From: Clostridium ihumii AP5
Lineage (GTDB): Bacteria > Bacillota > Clostridia > Clostridiales > Clostridiaceae
Length of the DNA stretch: 64,000 nucleotides
Assembly (NCBI RefSeq): GCF_000612845.1
Contig: NZ_CCAT010000083.1
Coordinates: 124,001-188,000 of the forward strand
Direction of reading: 5' to 3'
Below are positions 8,165 through 18,085 of the stretch, in pieces. The notes beneath the pieces are model-generated. The model searched no databases. It worked only from the letters and a program-made list of their open reading frames with translations, and was not told the origin of the DNA. How positions within the stretch are numbered: position 1 is the stretch's first letter; every line of letters starts with the position of its first letter. The position numbers and the translations under genes were made by a program.

Positions 8165-9970
8165 ATGAAATTTTTCTCTCCAATGAATTTATGGTTTTTA
8201 ATTTTAATTCCAATGTTTATAGCTATGTATATATTAAAGAGAAAACATGAAGAAGTGAATGTTTCTAGTACAATGCTTTGGAAAGAAGCATTAGAAAATT
8301 TAGAGGCAAGTACTCCTTGGGAAAAGTTAAAAACTAATGTACTCTTTTTTTTACAATTGCTAACATTATTGTTATTAATATTTTCACTTGCAACTCCTTT
8401 TATTTATAGCAATTTAAAAGGATATAGTAATGTAATTATAGCTTTTGACAATAGTGGTAGCATGAATTATAAAACTAAATCTGGAACTAAGCTTGAAGAT
8501 AGTAAAAAGGAAGCAATAGATATAGTGAATAATCTTCCAAGTAGTGCTGAAGTTACAATAATAAAATCATCACCAAAGGCAGAGATAATTTTATCATCAT
8601 CAAAGGATAAAAAAGCTGCAAGGAATATAATTAATGAAATAACTTCAAGTAATGCAATTGATGCAAATGATGGTGCAATCTCACTTATAAAATCTATGGC
8701 ATCTGTAAATAAAGATATTGCATATTATTATTTTACAGATGAAGAAATTAAGATAGATAATGTAAAGGGGCAGGTAGTATCCTTTGAGAATGTAGGAGAA
8801 AATGCATTAGTTGAAAATTTAGCTACTGCTGTAGAAAATAATGAAATAAATGCATTAGCAACTATAAGTAATAATTCAAAGGAACCTAAAAATTTAGAGG
8901 TATCACTTTATGGAGATGATAAGTTACTTCAAATTAAAGAAATTTCAATAGGTGGAGAAGAAAGTTTAAATGTTCAATTTGATAAAGTAACTAATAACAT
9001 AGAAACTATGTATGTAGAAATAGATATAGATGATAGTTTAAATGAAGATAATAGATATTACAGTGTGGTAAATCAAGCAACTAGGAAAAAAATATTGATG
9101 ATAAGTGAGCGGAATTTATTTTTAGAAAAGGCTATATCATTAAGAAATGATGTTGAGTTTTTTAAAACTAATGATGCAAATGAAATAAAGGAAGGCTATG
9201 ATGTATATATTTATGATGGCATTATGCCAGAAGAACTGCCTAAAGAGGGAAATGTTTTAATTATAAATCCAAGTTTAGAGAATAAATATGTATCACTAGA
9301 TAATGAAGTAGAAGGTGGAAAAGCATTATTTGTTAAATCTAAAGTTACCGAGTATATAGAAGGTGAAGGCTTTGAACTTGCTAAATTTAAACCTATAAAT
9401 CTAAATGGAAACTTTGAAAGCTTTATAGAGTTAAATGATAAATCATTAGGAGCAGTTGGAGTAGTGAATAACTCTAAAATAGCAGTTTTATCTTTTGATA
9501 TACATGATAGTGATATGCCACTAACATATAACTTTCCAGTACTTATGAATAATTTAGTAAATTATTTATGTGGAAATAACATTATAGATAGAAGCGATTT
9601 TATTTGTAGTGAAGAGGTAAAAATATCTATTTTAAGTGATGTAAAGAACTTGAAAATCATAAACAATAATAAAGATGAAAAAACTTTCAATACAGATAAT
9701 GAAAAAGAATTAATTTATAAAGATACAATTAATCCAGGAATATATGAAGCAATTCAAAATAGTAAAGAAATAAATTATGATAATAAATTTTCAGTAAATT
9801 TTCCAAGAGAAGAGAGTAAGGAAAGTAATTTCAAAAACAATGAAAGTGTAGAAAAAAGTAATGATAATACATCTGTAAAGGGAATTAACATTACAAATTT
9901 ATTAATAATACTTGCGATTATATTAGTTGTATTAGAATGGTTTTTCTATATAAAACTAAATAATAAATAA
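8165..9970 (+). CDS. BatA-type membrane protein with von Willebrand factor A domain
   Basis: A 601-residue protein beginning with the BatA-type N terminus: a membrane span at about residues 10-24, the STMLWKEALENL segment, then a second span at about 60-80. A VWA domain follows with an intact metal-site motif DNSGS (95-99). A long extracellular region leads to a final span near 575-595. AAGGAGGG sits about 10 bases before the ATG, inside the end of the DUF58 gene. It is the expected third member of a MoxR-DUF58-BatA module and is probably anchored with its VWA domain outside the cell. Confidence 0.88.
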   Translation: MKFFSPMNLWFLILIPMFIAMYILKRKHEEVNVSSTMLWKEALENLEASTPWEKLKTNVLFFLQLLTLLLLIFSLATPFIYSNLKGYSNVIIAFDNSGSMNYKTKSGTKLEDSKKEAIDIVNNLPSSAEVTIIKSSPKAEIILSSSKDKKAARNIINEITSSNAIDANDGAISLIKSMASVNKDIAYYYFTDEEIKIDNVKGQVVSFENVGENALVENLATAVENNEINALATISNNSKEPKNLEVSLYGDDKLLQIKEISIGGEESLNVQFDKVTNNIETMYVEIDIDDSLNEDNRYYSVVNQATRKKILMISERNLFLEKAISLRNDVEFFKTNDANEIKEGYDVYIYDGIMPEELPKEGNVLIINPSLENKYVSLDNEVEGGKALFVKSKVTEYIEGEGFELAKFKPINLNGNFESFIELNDKSLGAVGVVNNSKIAVLSFDIHDSDMPLTYNFPVLMNNLVNYLCGNNIIDRSDFICSEEVKISILSDVKNLKIINNNKDEKTFNTDNEKELIYKDTINPGIYEAIQNSKEINYDNKFSVNFPREESKESNFKNNESVEKSNDNTSVKGINITNLLIILAIILVVLEWFFYIKLNNK

Positions 9971-9982
9971 GGAGGGGACAAT

Positions 9983-12757
9983 ATGAATTTTTACTTTGAG
10001 AATAAGATATATTTATTACTATTGGTTTTTGTTCCTTTCATTATTTATTTTGGAATTAAGAAACTTAAATATATAGATGATAAAAAGAAAAAAATTATTA
10101 TAACATTAAGAACAGTAGTAATAGTATCTTTAATTTTAGCATTGAGTGGAACTAGCTTCTATTGGAATGCTAAAAATACAACTACAATATTTCTTTTAGA
10201 CAATTCACAGTCAGTAAAGTCAAGTCAAAAAGATTTTGAGGAATTTGTAAATAAGGCTATAAAAATAAAACCTTCAAAGGATAGTATTGGGGTAGTATCT
10301 TTTGGAACAAAGCCATATATAGAAACTTTTGTTTCAAAGGATGGAAAATTTTCAAAAATATCTAATGAAGTAAATAATGAATATACAAATATAGAAAAAT
10401 CAGTTCAATATGCATTTTCTTTGTTTCCAAACAATACAAAAAAGAGAGTAGTTCTTTTAAGTGATGGATTTGAAAATGACGGTAATGTTTCCAATGTAGT
10501 TTCATCATTAAAGGAAGCTGGTGTTGATTTAAAAGTATATAAGTCAAAAGAAAAATCTTCTAGTGATGTTGCTGTAGATGAGATAAAAGTATCAGAAAAA
10601 GTTAATTTAGGAGAAACTTTTGATGTTAATTTAAAAATAAAAAGTACAGTAAATACAAAAGTTAAAATAACACTTTATAGTGGTAATGTAATTGTAGGAA
10701 AAGAAGAAGTCAATGTAAATAAGGGTGAAAATAACTTTGTATTTAAAGATACAGCTAAAGAAGGTGGCTTTAAAAATTATAGAGCTAGTATAGAAGCTGA
10801 TGTTGATGAAGAAATAAGAAACAACGAAGCAAGTGCATTTACAGAAGTAATGGCAAAACCTAAAGTACTTGTGTTAGAAGATAAAAAAGAAGAAAGTGAT
10901 GAATTAATAAATATTTTAAATTCGTTGCAAATACCATATAAAAAAATAGATGCATCTGTAGCACCTAAAACTATAGAAGAATTAACAGCATTTAAAGCAA
11001 TTATAAGTTGTAATGTAGCTGTTGATAATATGGCAAAAGAATTTTTAAATTCAATTGATAGTTATGTTAAAGATTTTGGGGGAGGATATATTGCTATAGG
11101 TGGAGATAACTCTTATGCATTAGGTAGTTATATGGGAACACCTCTTGAAAAAGTATTGCCAGTAAATATGGAAGTAAAGGGAAAGAAAGAAGTTCCTAAA
11201 ATGGCTATGGGACTTGTTATAGACCGTTCAGGAAGTATGTCTGATACTATAGGAGGGCTTAGCAACTTAGATCTTGCAAAAGAAGGTGCAATAAGAAGCT
11301 TGAAATCTTTAAGAAATGGAAAAGATGAGATAAGTGTAATTACCTTTGATGATGCATTTTCAAAAGTAGTTGATAGGCAAATAGTTAAAGATGAAAATAA
11401 AATAATAGAAGATATTGGTTCTATAACATTAGGGGGTGGAACTAGTATAGTTCCAGGACTTACTGAAAGTTATGAAAGTATGAAATCAAGTGATGCAAAG
11501 GTAAAACATATTATACTATTAACAGATGGTCAAGCTGAAAAAAGTGGTTATGATGAGTTAATAAAAAACATTAATGAAAATAATATTACGGTATCCACAG
11601 TAGCGGTTGGTCAAGGTGCTGATAAAATTCTTTTAAAGAATATAGCTGAAAGATGTGGTGGAAGGTATTATGAAGTTTCACAAGGAACAGATATACCACA
11701 AATATTTGCAAAAGAAACTTTTTTAGCACAAAAGTATTACTTAAATAATAGAGAATTTACTCCAGTTATAAATTCAAAAGGGGGAGTACTTACAGGAGTC
11801 TCAGAGAATGGACTTCCAACATTACTTGGATATATAGGAGCATCACCAAAATCAACAGCAAATGTACATTTAAAATCAGATGAAGATGACCCAATACTTA
11901 CAACATGGCAATATGGTCTTGGAAAAACTGTTGCATGGAACTCAGATTTAACAGGACAATGGACAAAAAATTATGTTGGTTGGAATAACTTTAAAACATT
12001 GTGGAACAATTTAATAAATTATAGTACTAATAATTTTTCAGAAGGTGGAAATTATATTGAAAGTACTAAAAATGGAACTGATTTAAATATTGTTTTTAGA
12101 AAAGAAAGTGAAACTAATGTTGAAAATTCTAAAGCTAAAGCAATAGTTGTAACTCCATCCAAAGAAAGAATAGAAATTCCTTTAAATCCAAAATCATCTA
12201 AAGAGTATAACGGTACAGTTGAAGCAAAAGAAACTGGAGTTTACATGATACAAGTTGTAGAAGAAGTAGATGGAAAGGTAAATTCTACAGCTATAGGGGG
12301 ATATTCTAATCCGTACTCAGAAGAATTTTCTTTAGATAATAAAAAGGATGTTACAGAGTATTTAATTAGTGAGTTAAATGCAAAAGTTATAACAGATGAA
12401 AATGAAGTATATAAAGAAAATAAAGTGGCAAAAAAGGCTAAGAGGGAATTAAGTGATATGTTCATCATAATAGCACTGATTACATTCTTTTTAGATATAG
12501 CCTTTAGAAGATTAGATTTATATAGTTATATGGGAAAATTTAAGAGGAAAATAAAAGTAGAAAAAAGTAATACTGTAAAAAATACAGATGTAAAAGTAGA
12601 AAAAACACCTAATGTTGAAGTAGAAAATAATTTAGAAAATGGCACTGAACTTTTAAGTAAGAAAAGCAAAACAAAAAAGGATAAGCAAAAGAAAAAGACT
12701 AAAATCCATGATGAAAAGAAAATATTAGATACAAAGTCGTTATTGAACAAGAAATAA
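9983..12757 (+). CDS. Membrane protein with two VWA domains and a glutamine-amidotransferase-like domain
   Basis: A 924-residue protein. Two membrane spans (about 8-25 and 38-58) precede a first VWA domain with a weakened metal site DNSQS (73-77). Next come a beta-rich segment, a class-I glutamine-amidotransferase-like fold near 295-400 (FGGGYIAIGGDNSYALG, no catalytic Cys seen), and a second VWA domain with a full DRSGS site (about 414-418). A late membrane span (about 825-845) is followed by a very Lys-rich cytoplasmic tail. It starts 12 bases after the BatA gene with AAGGAGGGG upstream. It closes the MoxR cluster and has a terminator behind it. Confidence 0.85.
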   Translation: MNFYFENKIYLLLLVFVPFIIYFGIKKLKYIDDKKKKIIITLRTVVIVSLILALSGTSFYWNAKNTTTIFLLDNSQSVKSSQKDFEEFVNKAIKIKPSKDSIGVVSFGTKPYIETFVSKDGKFSKISNEVNNEYTNIEKSVQYAFSLFPNNTKKRVVLLSDGFENDGNVSNVVSSLKEAGVDLKVYKSKEKSSSDVAVDEIKVSEKVNLGETFDVNLKIKSTVNTKVKITLYSGNVIVGKEEVNVNKGENNFVFKDTAKEGGFKNYRASIEADVDEEIRNNEASAFTEVMAKPKVLVLEDKKEESDELINILNSLQIPYKKIDASVAPKTIEELTAFKAIISCNVAVDNMAKEFLNSIDSYVKDFGGGYIAIGGDNSYALGSYMGTPLEKVLPVNMEVKGKKEVPKMAMGLVIDRSGSMSDTIGGLSNLDLAKEGAIRSLKSLRNGKDEISVITFDDAFSKVVDRQIVKDENKIIEDIGSITLGGGTSIVPGLTESYESMKSSDAKVKHIILLTDGQAEKSGYDELIKNINENNITVSTVAVGQGADKILLKNIAERCGGRYYEVSQGTDIPQIFAKETFLAQKYYLNNREFTPVINSKGGVLTGVSENGLPTLLGYIGASPKSTANVHLKSDEDDPILTTWQYGLGKTVAWNSDLTGQWTKNYVGWNNFKTLWNNLINYSTNNFSEGGNYIESTKNGTDLNIVFRKESETNVENSKAKAIVVTPSKERIEIPLNPKSSKEYNGTVEAKETGVYMIQVVEEVDGKVNSTAIGGYSNPYSEEFSLDNKKDVTEYLISELNAKVITDENEVYKENKVAKKAKRELSDMFIIIALITFFLDIAFRRLDLYSYMGKFKRKIKVEKSNTVKNTDVKVEKTPNVEVENNLENGTELLSKKSKTKKDKQKKKTKIHDEKKILDTKSLLNKK

Positions 12758-12778
12758 GTTGAAAATATGATTTAATAG

Positions 12779-12823
12779 AAGATAAAGTACTTAAAATATC
12801 ATTAGTAATTTGTACTTTATCTT
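12779..12823 (+). terminator. Terminator of the MoxR/VWA cluster
   Basis: A 12-bp perfect stem, AAGATAAAGTAC (12779-12790) with GTACTTTATCTT (12812-12823), followed by a short T-rich stretch. The loop is 21 bases. It separates the cluster from the next transcription unit. Confidence 0.6.
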
Positions 12824-12934
12824 TTCATTAGAAAATATACAAAAATTTCTTGAATTGTTTAATTATTAATACTATATTAGTAATTGGTGTGATTAAATAG
12901 ATTTCAATATAAAAATTTTAGGTGGGATGGGGTT

Positions 12935-13768
12935 ATGAGAAATAGATTTATTATACTTCAATATTTGATAAGTAATGAGATGGATAGAGCAAAAAAAATT
13001 TTATTTCCATGTATATTAGCATTTATGGGATTAATTTTAGGCTATGGAACAGTAAAAACACTAAAATATAGAAAAAACATATTTCAATTAAAAAAAAATA
13101 ATAGTAGTGATGAGATTATATTAAAGCAATTTGGTGATTATTTGACATCAATAAACTTATTTAAAGAAATATATACCTTTATGATTATAATTCTATTATT
13201 GGGATTCATATTTATAATGATTTATTCAGCATTTTCATGGTATAGAGAATGGTTTGGTGAAAATAAGACAATTTATTCTATAATTATGTTACCAATAAAA
13301 AAAAGCAATATAATTTTATCAAAACTTATAACTAGTATTATATATTGCTATTTATTCTTTTCAACTCAAATATTTTCATATTTTTTAATTCATAAAATTT
13401 TTTATATTGTAATACCAAAATTTTTTACTTCTAAAATAAAGTTTTTATATACAATTAGAATTATTGATTATAAAACTATATTTAAATTTGGAGCATTGGC
13501 TAACCTACATATGCTATTGTTTTTTTTATCTATAGTATTAATAATTTTTGTTATGGTATTTTTAGAGAGATGTTTTAAAAAGACAGGTATTATATTAGCT
13601 CTATTATATGGCAGTCTATTTGTATTTTTATATGGAATACTTCCATTTAAGTTTGTAAGCTTATTTTCTTTTGAAAGATTGGTGTATTTTGTAATTATAT
13701 CAATTATATCAATTGTATTAAATTTTTATATAGCAAATACATTACTAAATGAAAAGATTTCAGTATAA
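12935..13768 (+). CDS. ABC-2-like multispan membrane protein
   Basis: A 277-residue membrane protein with about six hydrophobic spans (near 22-40, 78-102, 135-155, 190-212, 218-236 and 245-265). Topology and spacing resemble an ABC-2 permease, but no ATPase gene is adjacent. The ATG has AGGTGGGATGGGG upstream. It ends 15 bases before the next gene, with which it probably works. No family can be named with confidence; a permease role is an inference from topology. Confidence 0.7.
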   Translation: MRNRFIILQYLISNEMDRAKKILFPCILAFMGLILGYGTVKTLKYRKNIFQLKKNNSSDEIILKQFGDYLTSINLFKEIYTFMIIILLLGFIFIMIYSAFSWYREWFGENKTIYSIIMLPIKKSNIILSKLITSIIYCYLFFSTQIFSYFLIHKIFYIVIPKFFTSKIKFLYTIRIIDYKTIFKFGALANLHMLLFFLSIVLIIFVMVFLERCFKKTGIILALLYGSLFVFLYGILPFKFVSLFSFERLVYFVIISIISIVLNFYIANTLLNEKISV

Positions 13769-13783
13769 ATGAGGTGATGGTGA

Positions 13784-15004
13784 GTGAAAACTAGAGGGAA
13801 TTCTATAATTATTGGAGCTACAGCTTTTATAATGCTAACATATATAACGTTATCTGTTGTTGGAGCTAGAGAAAATACAGAAATAGAAATAGAAAAAATA
13901 AATGGTAAAATATCACAATTAGGAAATGTAAAAGTTGTAGCTATTGCACCTTATAGTGATTTTAAAGCAAGAAAATTGATATTTAATAGTAATGGAAATA
14001 ATGAAATAGAAGAGATAAAATATGATAGATTTTATAATGTAGATGAAAAAGTATTAAATAATAAGGACTTATATAGAGAAACTATGTATCCAACAACTAG
14101 CTTTGAAAATAGTGATGTACAAATAATCGGTAGTGGCGATTGGAATGAAATAGATATAGCTGAAAATTTGAATTCATACACTATAAATATAGCGTGTAAG
14201 GAAAAAAATAGTGGAAAGATAGAACGAATAAAAACTGATAAAAAGGTTTATGATATGTCATTATTAAAAATTCAAGTAGTAGGAAATAAAACATATTTAA
14301 TAGCAGAAGAAGTAGAAATGAGCAATGATAAAATGGAACCTAAGCTTGTAGTGTATAATGTAGATTTTAAAAATAAAGCAATTGATGAAGTTAAGAGATA
14401 TGATGTTTTGGAAAATACTAGATGCATTCCATCAAATAATTCTGTTAAAAATAATAAGTTTTATTTTTTAATAAATCATAATGCTGATGATTATTTAGGG
14501 AAAAAAAGTGCTTATAAGATATCAATAGGATGTATAAATTTAAATACACTAGAACTTGATACAGTGGATTATGATTTGTTTGAAGTAAATGATATGGAGT
14601 TAGATAGTTCTGTTCAATATTATATAGAAGGAAATAAACTTTATGGAATTAGCACTGTAGCCACTAATTATAATAAAATAAAGAGTGATTATTTTTTTCA
14701 ATTTGATTTAGAAAAAAATAAGTTTGATATTGTAAAGGAATTAGGTATAAATGTTAATACAACTAAAAAAGAAGAAGATATAATAGATTTTAAAGTAGAA
14801 AAAAATAAAATGTGTCTATTATTAAGAAAAAAATATAAAGAAGATGATGGAAATCCGATAAGACAATCTGAGTGTTTTGTTAAAGTAATAAATATGGATA
14901 CACAAAAAGAAGTAATGATGGCAAAAATATTGCCTAACAGTGAATATTATTATTCAATAAAACTAGATAAAGATTTGTCTAAAACTAAAGAAAAGGGAGC
15001 ATAA
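13784..15004 (+). CDS. Exported protein of unknown function with N-terminal membrane anchor
   Basis: A 406-residue protein with a GTG start; GAGGTGATGG lies just upstream. Residues 8-27 form one hydrophobic segment that may serve as signal or anchor. The remainder is a soluble, beta-rich, Asn/Lys/Glu-rich domain with repeated patterns such as TYLIAEEVEM and YKISIGCINLN, which suggests a propeller-like exported domain. It follows the membrane protein at 12935 by 15 bases and precedes rlmH by 2 bases. I do not recognise it; the pairing suggests a permease-linked extracytoplasmic component. Confidence 0.65.
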   Translation: MKTRGNSIIIGATAFIMLTYITLSVVGARENTEIEIEKINGKISQLGNVKVVAIAPYSDFKARKLIFNSNGNNEIEEIKYDRFYNVDEKVLNNKDLYRETMYPTTSFENSDVQIIGSGDWNEIDIAENLNSYTINIACKEKNSGKIERIKTDKKVYDMSLLKIQVVGNKTYLIAEEVEMSNDKMEPKLVVYNVDFKNKAIDEVKRYDVLENTRCIPSNNSVKNNKFYFLINHNADDYLGKKSAYKISIGCINLNTLELDTVDYDLFEVNDMELDSSVQYYIEGNKLYGISTVATNYNKIKSDYFFQFDLEKNKFDIVKELGINVNTTKKEEDIIDFKVEKNKMCLLLRKKYKEDDGNPIRQSECFVKVINMDTQKEVMMAKILPNSEYYYSIKLDKDLSKTKEKGA

Positions 15005-15006
15005 AA

Positions 15007-15486
15007 ATGAATATTACAGTAGTGTCAGTAGGAAAATTAAAGGAAAAGTATTTAAAATTAGCAATAGATGAATATAGTAAAAGGTTATCAAGATATTGCA
15101 AGCTTGATATAGTAGAGCTGCCTGATGAAAAAACACCAGATAATGCATCAGAAAAGGAAGAATTAGCAATAAAGGATAAAGAGGGACAAAACATATTAAA
15201 ACACATTAAAGAGAATAGTTTTGTAATAGCATTAGATTTAAAAGGTGAAATGATAACATCAGAAGGACTTGCAAAATATATAAAAGATTTAGGGGTAAGA
15301 GGAAATAGTAATATAGTTTTTGTAATAGGTGGTTCATTAGGACTAAGTAATGATGTAATAAAAAGGGCAAATTATAAATTATGTTTTTCTAAAATGACAT
15401 TTCCACATCAACTATTTAGAGTAATGCTTTTAGAACAAATATATAGATCATATAGAATCAATAACAATGAGCCATATCATAAGTAA
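15007..15486 (+). CDS. rlmH: 23S rRNA (pseudouridine-1915-N3)-methyltransferase RlmH
   Basis: 159 residues, the normal length for this SPOUT methyltransferase. It starts MNITVVSVGKLKEKYLK and carries the SAM-binding knot VFVIGGSLGLS and the C-terminal FPHQLFRVMLLEQIYRSYRI with the ending NNNEPYHK, all diagnostic. It methylates pseudouridine 1915 in helix 69 of 23S rRNA in assembled ribosomes. It begins 2 bases after the preceding stop, with AAGGGAG upstream, so it can be read from the same transcript. Confidence 0.97.
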   Translation: MNITVVSVGKLKEKYLKLAIDEYSKRLSRYCKLDIVELPDEKTPDNASEKEELAIKDKEGQNILKHIKENSFVIALDLKGEMITSEGLAKYIKDLGVRGNSNIVFVIGGSLGLSNDVIKRANYKLCFSKMTFPHQLFRVMLLEQIYRSYRINNNEPYHK

Positions 15487-15553
15487 AAAATTGAAGTAAC
15501 TAATATTTTAAATAAAAGGGTAAGCAAATGATTGGTTAATGGAGAAATTTAAG

Positions 15554-16207
15554 ATGGGATATATTTTAGAAGCGTTGGCAGAATACGTTTTTATGTTATC
15601 AATATTTATTGTAATAGAGATAATAATTTGTTTCTATTATAAAAAAAAGGGTGTAGTAATAAAAAAAGGTTTTATCATAGGATGGCAATTATTAGCATGC
15701 TTAATGACTATGATTTTCTCAATTACTGGAGCAAGTGGGATTAGTGATATCGGAAATCATGGTAAAGCTATAATAAGATTAGATGAAATAAACTTAATCC
15801 CTATTATTAAATGGGGTATTGGAGATTTATTTGGAGTAATTATGAATATAATTATGTTTATTCCTTTTGGTATTGGAATTCCATTACTTTGGAAGAATAG
15901 AACTACATTTGTTAGAACTACATTTGTTGGTTTTGTGTTTTCATTGCTTATAGAAATAAGTCAGTTATTTAATTTTAGAGCAACGGATATAGATGATCTA
16001 ATAATGAATACATTAGGAACAATGATTGGATATGGAATATATTATTTGTTGTTGAGAAAAATAACAATATTTCAAATGGATAATAGCAATAAGAAAAAGG
16101 TGTTGAAAAATACTGCATTAATTAATGTTGTTACAATATTTGGAACGTATTTTTTTATAGGAAATAGCATCATAAATTTAATATGGAGAAGTATATATAA
16201 GTACTAA
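15554..16207 (+). CDS. VanZ-like family membrane protein
   Basis: About 217 residues with five hydrophobic spans. The VanZ-type core is visible: NLIPIIKWG..., MNIIMFIPFGIGIPLLW and the acidic/polar FSLLIEISQLFNFRATDIDDLIMNTLG, where the Asp pair in DIDDLIMN is the usual hallmark. I favour ATG 15554 because GGAG at 15541-15544 lies 9 bases upstream; ATG 15539 is an alternative with only AAAAGGG some 19 bases off. VanZ-like proteins are often linked to glycopeptide or envelope phenotypes; the role here is unknown. A strong terminator follows. Confidence 0.85.
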   Translation: MGYILEALAEYVFMLSIFIVIEIIICFYYKKKGVVIKKGFIIGWQLLACLMTMIFSITGASGISDIGNHGKAIIRLDEINLIPIIKWGIGDLFGVIMNIIMFIPFGIGIPLLWKNRTTFVRTTFVGFVFSLLIEISQLFNFRATDIDDLIMNTLGTMIGYGIYYLLLRKITIFQMDNSNKKKVLKNTALINVVTIFGTYFFIGNSIINLIWRSIYKY

Positions 16208-16215
16208 AATAGATG

Positions 16216-16264
16216 TATACCCCCTTAATAATTATTTTTTAAATATTAAGGGGGTATATTTTTA
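16216..16264 (+). terminator. Strong intrinsic terminator
   Basis: A 15-bp perfect stem: TATACCCCCTTAATA (16216-16230) with its complement at 16244-16258, loop of 13 bases, followed by TTTTTT. The C5/G5 core stands out in this AT-rich sequence. It ends the rlmH/VanZ unit. Confidence 0.9.
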
Positions 16265-16368
16265 TTAATAGATGGTGTAAATATAATTAAGAGATAGTTA
16301 AAAATTTAGTTAATATATATCTTGGATATATAATCTTAAAAATGAAATACTAAATATGAGGTGATTTC

Positions 16369-17808
16369 ATGGAATCGGTATGGAGTGAAAGTTGTAAGTT
16401 TAGAAAAAGAGAAGTTTTAAGTAGAGATATAAAAGCTGATGTTTTAATTATTGGAGCAGGAATATCTGGAATATTGACTGCATATATGTTAAAGCAAAAT
16501 GGTAGAGATGTAATTTTAATTGATGCAGCTGAAGTAGCAAGTGGAAACACAAAGAATACTACTGCAAAAATAACATCTCAACATAACTTAATTTATCATA
16601 AATTAATATCAGAGTTTGGAGAAAAAAAAGCTAGACAATATGCAAAAGCAAATGAACTTGCTATAAAAAAATATAAAGAAATTATTGAAGAAAGAGAAAT
16701 AGAGTGTGATTTTGAACCGAAATCGTCATATATATATTCTTTAAATGAAGTAAATAGTCTTAAAGATGAGATAGAGGCAGCGAATAAAGTTGGTATTGAT
16801 GCAGAATTTGTAGAAAAAGTTAATCTTCCTTTTGAAATTAAAGGAGCTATTAAATTTAATAATCAAGCACAATTTAATCCACTTAAATTTTTAAAAGATA
16901 TTTCAAAAGATCTAATAATTTATGAAAACACTAGAGCAATAGAAATTAAACAAAACTTAGTAATTACAAATAAGGGAAATATAACAGCAAATCATATAGT
17001 AGTGGCAACACACTATCCAATAATGAATACACCTGGATATTATTTTTTAAGAATGCATCAAGAAAGAGCTCATGTTATAGCTTTAGAAAATGTAAATGAT
17101 GTTGATGGTATGTATATAGATGTTGATAAAGATGGATACTCTTTTAGAAGTTATAATAATTTATTATTATTAGGAGGGGTGAAGCAAAGAACAGGAGAAA
17201 ATGAAGATGGTGGAAATTATGATAAATTAAGAGATGTGGCAAAAGAGTTATATCCAAAATCAAAGGAAAAGTATCATTGGTCAGCACAAGATTGTATGAC
17301 TATAGATGGCATACCTTATATAGGAAAGTATTCTGATGAAACACCTAATATATATGTTGCCACAGGATTCAATAAATGGGGAATGACAAGTTCAATGGTG
17401 TCAGCTATGATAATATCAGATATGATATTAGAAAATGAAAATGATTTTTCAGAAATATTTTCTCCAAAAAGATTTGATTTATCATTATCAATAAACAATC
17501 TTACTAAAGATATTGGGGAAACAGCTAAGAATTTTATTGCGCAAAAAATATATATTCCTAGTAGCAAAATAGAACATATTAGAAATGGTCATGCTGGAAT
17601 TGTTGAATATAATGGAGAAAAAGTTGGGGTTTACAAAGATAATGAAGGAAAAGAATTTATTGTATCTACAAAATGTAGTCATTTAGGATGTCAACTTCAT
17701 TGGAATGCAGATGAATTAACATGGGATTGTCCATGTCATGGATCAAGATTCGACTATAAAGGACGATTAATAGGTAGTCCTGCAACTAAAGATCTTGTAA
17801 ATGATTAA
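16369..17808 (+). CDS. FAD-dependent oxidoreductase with C-terminal Rieske [2Fe-2S] domain
   Basis: 479 residues. A DAO-type FAD domain starts with the dinucleotide motif IIGAGISG (27-34), followed by ASGNTKNTTAKITSQH. A Rieske domain lies at about 400-479 with both ligand pairs intact: C436-x-H438 and C454-x-x-H457 (CPCHGS). This fusion is common in Clostridium and Bacillus and is annotated as an FAD-dependent oxidoreductase; electron donor and substrate are not known. The ATG has AGGTGA 7 bases before it. It is transcribed alone, between two terminators. The Rieske domain is close to the C terminus and ends somewhat short (GSPATKDLVND). Confidence 0.92.
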   Translation: MESVWSESCKFRKREVLSRDIKADVLIIGAGISGILTAYMLKQNGRDVILIDAAEVASGNTKNTTAKITSQHNLIYHKLISEFGEKKARQYAKANELAIKKYKEIIEEREIECDFEPKSSYIYSLNEVNSLKDEIEAANKVGIDAEFVEKVNLPFEIKGAIKFNNQAQFNPLKFLKDISKDLIIYENTRAIEIKQNLVITNKGNITANHIVVATHYPIMNTPGYYFLRMHQERAHVIALENVNDVDGMYIDVDKDGYSFRSYNNLLLLGGVKQRTGENEDGGNYDKLRDVAKELYPKSKEKYHWSAQDCMTIDGIPYIGKYSDETPNIYVATGFNKWGMTSSMVSAMIISDMILENENDFSEIFSPKRFDLSLSINNLTKDIGETAKNFIAQKIYIPSSKIEHIRNGHAGIVEYNGEKVGVYKDNEGKEFIVSTKCSHLGCQLHWNADELTWDCPCHGSRFDYKGRLIGSPATKDLVND

Positions 17809-17867
17809 ATATGTATTAAAAAAATAAAAAAGCAAGAGTATTATTGAATTATAATTTAGTAAATTAG

Positions 17868-17907
17868 AAAATAACAAATTTCATTTTAGAAATTTGTTAT
17901 TTTTTTA
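17868..17907 (+). terminator. Intrinsic terminator
   Basis: A 14-bp perfect stem, AAAATAACAAATTT (17868-17881) with AAATTTGTTATTTT (17890-17903), loop of 8 bases, then a T-run. It ends the FAD-Rieske gene. The rest of the gap to 18085 is plain AT-rich sequence. Confidence 0.8.
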
Positions 17908-18085
17908 TAGTATATTAAATATCATTATTTTAATAAAAGATTTAAAAAAATCGATAGAAAAGGGAAATTGGAATATATATTAAAATTTAAAAGGTAAATA
18001 ATAACAAATATAGAATAAAAGATATATTAGAATTTAAATTAAGGATGAATTAATTTAAAATTTTGCAGGGTGGGTGAATATAACA

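Noticed and set aside
16369-17808. Glycine or amino-acid oxidase
   Set aside because: The DAO fold alone would allow this, but the C-terminal Rieske domain with all four ligands places it in the FAD-Rieske oxidoreductase group of unknown substrate.
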